Assembly: GCA_032988165.1 (NCBI GenBank)
Contig: JANTQF010000567.1
Span: forward strand, 1-13,236
DNA length: 13,236 nt
DNA from: Emmonsiellopsis sp. PD_33
Lineage: Eukaryota > Ascomycota > Eurotiomycetes > Onygenales > Ajellomycetaceae
Direction: 5' to 3'
Both the position numbers and the translations under genes were made by a program. The notes under the pieces were generated by a model. The model was not told where the DNA came from, made no database searches, and saw only the letters and a list, made by a program, of their open reading frames with translations. Below are positions 8,840 through 13,236 of the stretch, piece after piece. The first letter of the stretch is position 1. Each line of letters begins with the position of its first letter.

Positions 8840-10245
8840 TGGTCTCATGTAGAGACATGTCAACTCCAAAGCAAGTAGTCGAATCTCAAGGCTCGAATTT
8901 GGTCAATTAGGGTTGTGTAGGGCGGCGTTTCGTTGAAGGTGGTATTATGTACGGCGTTCATCAGGAGATCAACGGATATTTTGATCCCTTTAACCGTGGT
9001 AAAGACAATCTTTCCCAACACTTCACTGAAACCATTGCTAGAGTGAGATTCTTTCCTTGCACCCCCCCTCCTTTAATGTCGATTAGACGTATAGGTGTGA
9101 CTTGATAGAAAAGGGCCCTTAGATGACAGACAATAAATAGGAAGAAGTCCGAAAACCTCTGTGGCGGCACCATTTGAATAGGGTTTGCGCGGCGTGGTAT
9201 AGAGGCAAGTTTGCCACGGAATAGAGAGACAAGGACATCATGTTCCAGTTCCTGGACAAGAGATCCCTATCTCCTACAGTACCGTGAGCTCCTCTGTTTC
9301 GTATAGTTTATCGTGGAGTGCTGCTGCTGGGAGCCCTGGATAGGTTTAGTGTTGACCAGCAATCTGTTTGAAAATCCGACTGCGTTGAGATAATATTTAT
9401 TTATCGTTTAACAGGGCGAATATCCATAGTAATATAGTATGTGATGGAATAAGAAATAAATAGCATCCTGCTAACAGTGGGAGCTATGGGATAGGGGTAA
9501 TAAGTACTGGTGGTATGGCGAAAAACAGCAAGAGTAGAATCAGCAGGCGTGCGAGGGGAGGAAAATACTTATCCTTTTGAAACCCGAAAATGCACCTTTC
9601 GGCAGTGAACTTGACAGCGACCGTGGTGAAACGCAGAATTCGATGAATCGCTGGAGGCCAAATTGTCGATGATGAAGGTGTTGAAGGTGACTGGGGCAGT
9701 GAAATTATCTCGCTCCTTTTCTTTGGGGATATCAGCCAGTTAAGTGACACACTGTGGTTTAAATATCCAGCAGGACTTGAGAGGGGATATAGTAGGGAAT
9801 TAGCTGGGCATGAATATCCTACAAGGTGAAAGATATTGGATTTGACCATCCGAGTCGAGATGGGTAGAGACGTACACGGTCTTCATAAGAGGGATCCGTC
9901 CAGACCTATTCATGCATCACGTGACACACATACATCTCCATCCCGCCCGCCTCAACCTCAACCTCAACCTCCAGGGCTCATATCAGTCTACATACCTCCT
10001 CTCATGAGCGCCATGTCCCGTTGTGTTGTGCAGGAGCCATGTCTTAAGACCTCTTATTTTTTGAGGACCTGTGAGCTGATGTAGTAGTGATTGCATCAAA
10101 GAATAGCATTCTCGACTGTGGGTGCTGCTCCCATCTTTTCTCGCAGCTAAACAAAGCTGAACTGGGCCTATAAGTTAGTTAACTACCTCTCTAGCATCAA
10201 TTCCCTGTGGTAGCCAAGCCATCAAACTTCCACAAAGGCCAACTG
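8840..10245. other. Intergenic stretch, no gene seen
   Basis: The longest frame is 121 codons on the minus strand (9484-9849). It lacks motifs, and other frames overlap it. There is a short CTCAAC hexamer run (about 9951-9970) and a CACGTG box inside an 8-bp palindrome (9917-9924), a common fungal bHLH site type but without an identifiable target gene. The stretch ends at the transposon target duplication. Confidence 0.5.
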
Positions 10246-10253
10246 ATAACTAC
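10246..10253. repeat. Left target-site duplication of copy 1
   Basis: ATAACTAC directly precedes the left terminal inverted repeat and is repeated exactly at 11414-11421. It fits nTnnnnAn, the pattern reported for hAT insertions. The match could be read as 9 bp, because the next base is A on both sides, but the 8-bp reading leaves perfectly matched element ends. Confidence 0.9.
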
Positions 10254-10450
10254 AGGGTGTGCTAAATACACCCATACTTTGGCTAAATACACCCAAGAAA
10301 AAATGACTAGGCTGAAAAGAAAATAGCATGTACACAGTTTTACATATAAAAATACTACTATTACAATGTACACTCATGTGCCAATCCTACACAATTATTT
10401 TAACTCACCACCTCACTCACTACTGCAAGGCATATCTCCATGCAACCACC

Positions 10451-10776
10451 TATATAGAACAGCTGTGGATTTCCTATATACAGCCATGGATTTCCCATAT
10501 AGAATGGCTGTGGATTTCCTATATAGAACAGCTGTGGATTTCCTATATAGAATGGCCATGGATTTCCTATATAGAACAGCCATGGATTTCCTATAGAACA
10601 GCCATGGATTTCCTATATAGAACAGCTGTGGATTTTCTAGCTGTGGATTTCCTATAGAACAGCCATGGATTTCCTATAGAACAGCCATGGATTTCCTATA
10701 TAGAATGGCTGTGGATTTCCTAGTCATGGATTTCCTATAGAACAGCTGTGGATTTCTATAGAATAACTGCTGATTT
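10451..10776 (+). repeat. Left arm array of copy 1 (about 14 units)
   Basis: About 14 units of roughly 19-25 bp, built as TATATAGAA (or the shorter TATAGAA), then YR-GC-YR, then TGGATTTCC. The two YR dinucleotides are CA or TG and all four combinations occur. A few units are joined by a shortened CTAG junction. The array is the reverse complement of the right arm. Confidence 0.93.
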
Positions 10777-10800
10777 TCTAGCTAGAGAAAAGCTACTGAG

Positions 10801-11198
10801 TTTATATAGGAAATCCATGGCTGTATATAGGAAATCCATGGCCATTCTATATAGGAAATCCACAGCTGTTCTATAGGAAATTCATGGCTGTTCTATATAG
10901 GAAATCCATGGCCATTCTATATGGGAAATCCACAGCTGTTCTATAGGAAATCCACAGCTAGGAAATCCACAGCCATTCTATATGGGAAATCCACAGCTGT
11001 TCTATAGGAAATCCATGGCTGTTCTATATAGGAAATCCACAGCTATTCTATATGGGAAATCCACAGCTATTCTATATGGGAAATCCATGGCTGTTCTATA
11101 TAGGAAATCCACAGCTATTCTATATGGGAAATCCATGGCCATTCTATATGGGAAATCCACAGCCATTCTATATGGGAAATCCACAGCTGTTCTATAGG
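10801..11198 (-). repeat. Right arm array of copy 1 (about 17 units)
   Basis: About 17 units of the same repeat in the opposite orientation: GGAAATCCA, YR-GC-YR, TTCTATATA. The link to the left arm is about 24 bp containing CTAGCTAG. Together the arms could form a stem of more than 300 bp in DNA or in a read-through transcript. Many units use TATGGGAAATCC, where the left arm mostly uses the form complementary to TATAGGAAATCC. Confidence 0.93.
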
Positions 11199-11413
11199 TA
11201 GTTGATTTAGCACAAGTAGAATAATTCATGGTGTTTTCCCAGGTACATAGCTGGTGCATAAAAAATATCAGCATCCAGTAGAGTTGGGTCACTCATGTAC
11301 TTCTAGGCACTAGTGTTTTATATGTAAAAACAGGTATCAGTTATTTTTTTTTCTGATTAGTCATTTTTTTCTGGGTGTATTTAGTGAGATCCTGGGTGTA
11401 TTTAGCACACCCT

Positions 11414-11421
11414 ATAACTAC
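11414..11421. repeat. Right target-site duplication of copy 1
   Basis: ATAACTAC directly follows the right terminal inverted repeat and is identical to 10246-10253. Confidence 0.9.
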
Positions 11422-11937
11422 ATAACCCCCGGGAACCATCCGCAGCTTATGACTCAAAGGGGGTGGGCTGCCCAGCATGGGCACTGCTGAGCCTTCCTGT
11501 CAGCCTCCATTCAGCCAGAGGAATTGGGCGGAAAGATGATATTTGCCGTCATCATCAGCACAGCCAATAATTCCAGGCAGGGTGTTTTGATAAGTTCCCA
11601 AATTAAACGCCTACCTGCATAGCCGAGAACCCTCCTCTTCCTGTGCGTAGGCGTAACTAATATAACTCAGTTTCCTTGCGATTTTTCTCGTTCTCATCAA
11701 TCAGCAACAGCAAAAACCCGAACTTACGAACTCATCATTACGAGGAAGTCCGATTTACTAATAAAATAATATTACTAGTTAGCCAGCTAGTTTTAACCCT
11801 AAAACTTCACAACACCCCCTCGCCCCTCCCCCGCCCCACAATCCGTGGCTAAAGCCTAAATTCCAATCTCGGCATCCGAGCAAGGCAAACACACGACAGT
11901 GGCACAAACCAACCCGGCACGCCACAAACATCCACAC

Positions 11938-11957
11938 CGGGCCCGGGCCCGGGCCCG
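11938..11957. repeat. 20-bp GC palindrome with 6-bp period
   Basis: CGGGCCCGGGCCCGGGCCCG is its own reverse complement and is made of GGGCCC steps. It can form a very stable hairpin or cruciform. Its function is unknown. Confidence 0.9.
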
Positions 11958-12065
11958 ACCACGAACCCCGGCCAAATTCGAAAAAGGGGCGGTGCGGCAT
12001 TCGAACGAACAAACGCTACCCGCCGTATTCCGAGGCAAGACACGAACCGTAATAAAGACCGAAAA

Positions 12066-12093
12066 GGGGGGAGGGGGAGGGGGAGGGGGGGGG
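12066..12093 (+). other. G-run motif with quadruplex potential
   Basis: Four runs of five or more G separated by single A bases, then ending in nine G. This satisfies the usual four-run quadruplex rule with one-base loops, the most stable class. It lies 86 bp before the left end of transposon copy 2. Confidence 0.85.
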
Positions 12094-12375
12094 TTCCTTT
12101 TCTGTTTTGTTTCCGAGACATGATACGACACGGTAGTTACGTGGGAACGGAGAAGATGACGCAGCCTGGGTACTCAAGAGGGTGTGCTAAATACACCCGT
12201 ACTTTGGCTAAATACACCCAAGAAAAAATGACTAGGCTGAAAAGAAAATAGCATGTACACAGTTTTACATACAAAAATACTACTATTGCAATGTACACTC
12301 ATGTGCCAATCCTACACAATTATTTTAACTTACCACCTCACTCACTACTGCAAGGTGTACCTCCATGCAACCACC

Positions 12376-12701
12376 TATATAGAACAGCTGTGGATTTCCT
12401 ATATACAGCCATGGATTTCCCATATAGAATGGCTGTGGATTTCCTATATAGAACAGCTGTGGATTTCCTATATAGAATGGCTGTGGATTTTCTATATAGA
12501 ACAGCCATGGATTTCCTATAGAACAGCTGTGGATTTTCTATATAGAATGGCTGTGGATTTCCTAGCTGTGGATTTCCTATAGAACAGCCATGGATTTCCT
12601 ATAGAACAGCCATGGATTTTCTATATAGAATGGCTGTGGATTTCCTAGCCATGGATTTCCTATAGAACAGCTGTGGATTTCTATAGAATAACTGCTGATT
12701 T
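12376..12701 (+). repeat. Left arm array of copy 2 (about 14 units)
   Basis: Same unit, order and total length as the left arm of copy 1. Unit by unit, several YR positions differ between copies, for example CA at 10557-10558 against TG at 12482-12483. Confidence 0.93.
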
Positions 12702-12725
12702 TCTAGCTAGAGAAAAGCTACTAAG

Positions 12726-13123
12726 TTTATATAGGAAATCCACAGCTGTATATAGAAAATTCATGGCTGTTCTATATAGGAAATCCACAGCTGTTCTATA
12801 AGAAATTCATGGCTGTTCTATATAGGAAATTCATGGCCATTCTATATGGGAAATCCACAGCTGTTCTATAGGAAATCCACAGCTAGGAAATCCACAGCCA
12901 TTCTATATGGGAAATCCATGACCATTCTATAAGAAATCCATGGCTGTTCTATATAGGAAATCCACAGCCATTCTATATGGGAAATCCACAGCCATTCTAT
13001 ATGGGAAATCCATGGCTGTTCTATATAGGAAATCCACAGCCATTCTATATGGGAAATCCACAGCCATTCTATATGGGAAATCCACAGCCATTCTATATGG
13101 GAAATCCATGGCTGTTCTATAGG
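12726..13123 (-). repeat. Right arm array of copy 2 (about 17 units)
   Basis: Opposed array matching the right arm of copy 1 in length and register. Some units carry GGAAATTCA in place of GGAAATCCA, again a transition. Confidence 0.93.
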
Positions 13124-13236
13124 TAGTTGATTTAGCACAAGTAGAATAATTCATGGTGTTTTCCCAGGTACATAGCTGGTGCATAAAAAATATCAGCACC
13201 CAGTAGAGTTGGGTCACTCATGTACTTCTAGGCACT

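Larger units (their letters stand above)
10254..11413. mobile_element. Foldback MITE, hAT-like, complete copy 1 (1160 bp)
   Basis: The ends are exact inverted repeats of AGGGTGTGCTAAATACACCC. The full inverted repeat is 56 bp (10254-10309 and 11358-11413), broken only by a divergent 9-bp spacer and a few changes in an A-run. Each end has two CTAAATACACCC motifs 21 bp apart, at 10262 and 10283 and mirrored at 11373 and 11394; these would suit transposase binding. Each tip can itself fold (GGGTGT / ACACCC). The interior carries no transposase, only two opposed arrays of short repeats around a CTAGCTAG centre, so the element must be mobilised in trans. The 8-bp target duplication points to the hAT superfamily; P or Merlin elements also make 8-9 bp duplications. 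No CpG occurs anywhere in it. Confidence 0.88.
11422..12178. other. GC- and CpG-rich spacer between the two transposon copies
   Basis: No gene is supported. The first half is mixed intergenic sequence. From about 11810 to 12110 it becomes GC-rich with many CpGs, C-runs (11816-11837), a GGGCCC-type palindrome and a long G-run. Frames of 70-90 codons on both strands here translate to low-complexity Pro/Arg/Gly peptides and look like by-products of base composition. It may be a promoter or other unique sequence that escaped the CpG loss seen in the elements. Confidence 0.5.
12179..13236. mobile_element. Foldback MITE, hAT-like, copy 2 (cut by window end)
   Basis: It begins with the same AGGGTGTGCTAAATACACCC end as copy 1 and runs in the same orientation at a constant offset of 1925 bp, with no net length change up to the window end. 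About 102 bp of the right end lie outside the window. Differences from copy 1 are almost all transitions, including CG here against CA in copy 1 at 12198-12199. The 8 bp before it are TACTCAAG, a poorer match to the hAT pattern than copy 1 has; the second target duplication cannot be seen. Confidence 0.88.

Noticed and set aside
9484..9849. 121-codon minus-strand frame with a hydrophobic C-terminal run
   Set aside because: There are no recognisable motifs, no supporting splice context, and other frames across it are equally open; too weak to call.
9951..9970. Hexamer run that might be telomere-like
   Set aside because: The unit is CTCAAC, not the fungal CCCTAA, and only about three copies occur.
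10451..11198. CRISPR-like look of short regularly spaced repeats
   Set aside because: There are no unique spacers; the whole sequence is repeat, the two halves are inverted, and the setting is eukaryotic with transposon ends and a target duplication.
10328..11292. Open frames over the arrays encoding repeats such as YRTAVDF on both strands of each copy
   Set aside because: They exist because most units have lengths divisible by three and lack stops; equivalent frames occur on both strands and in both copies, which fits tandem DNA repeats better than a protein.
11779..12131. Several 70-90 codon frames on both strands in the GC-rich spacer
   Set aside because: They overlap each other in different frames and yield Pro/Arg/Gly-rich low-complexity peptides produced by the C- and G-runs.
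10254..13236. Classic repeat-induced point mutation of the transposon copies
   Set aside because: Repeat-induced mutation in most ascomycetes turns CpA into TpA; here CpA and TpG are abundant and only CpG is missing, so a CpG-directed process fits better.

Overview
The window looks like nuclear DNA of a filamentous ascomycete fungus. The evidence is one plus-strand gene whose reading frame can be rebuilt through eight short GT-AG introns (mostly 56-119 bp, several with CTRAY-type branch sites), and whose product belongs to the CorA-like membrane protein family common in Pezizomycotina. The genus cannot be decided from the sequence. All gene models here come from reading by eye; no alignment or database search was run.

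Region 1 (about 1-3740) holds that gene. My nine-exon model (373-3629) gives an intact product of about 825 residues: an N-terminal ubiquitin-like domain, a family block with RWIHLPANN, a charged linker, a CorA-type cytoplasmic region and two C-terminal membrane segments. The ubiquitin-like domain has no C-terminal Gly-Gly and the CorA GMN motif reads SMS. Intron 5 carries a long TTTC microsatellite. A 24-bp perfect palindrome lies upstream.

Region 2 (about 3740-10245) contains no intact gene that I can support. On the minus strand it holds decayed coding sequence. At 7655-8836 there are SNF2-type helicase motifs in the right order (a DEGH-like box, then SATPLLN, with weaker motif I and Ia candidates upstream), broken by stops and frame changes. 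At 5024-5302 and 5525-5731 there are coding-like frames of unknown family with in-frame stops. The rest is AT-rich intergenic sequence with small hairpins and a short duplication.

Region 3 (10246-13236) is dominated by two copies of a foldback, non-autonomous DNA transposon in the same orientation, 1925 bp apart. Copy 1 is complete (1160 bp) with 56-bp terminal inverted repeats and an 8-bp target duplication ATAACTAC that fits the hAT pattern nTnnnnAn. Copy 2 is cut by the window end. Each copy has two opposed arrays of a unit of about 24 bp, so the element can fold into a very long hairpin. Within the unit, two dinucleotides switch between CA and TG, and copy 1 contains no CpG at all. The simplest reading is that both positions were once CG and decayed by methyl-cytosine deamination on either strand. 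The spacer between the copies is GC-rich, CpG-rich and carries a G-run motif.

The genes do not form an operon or pathway. The window reads as one living gene beside a decayed, transposon-rich stretch.
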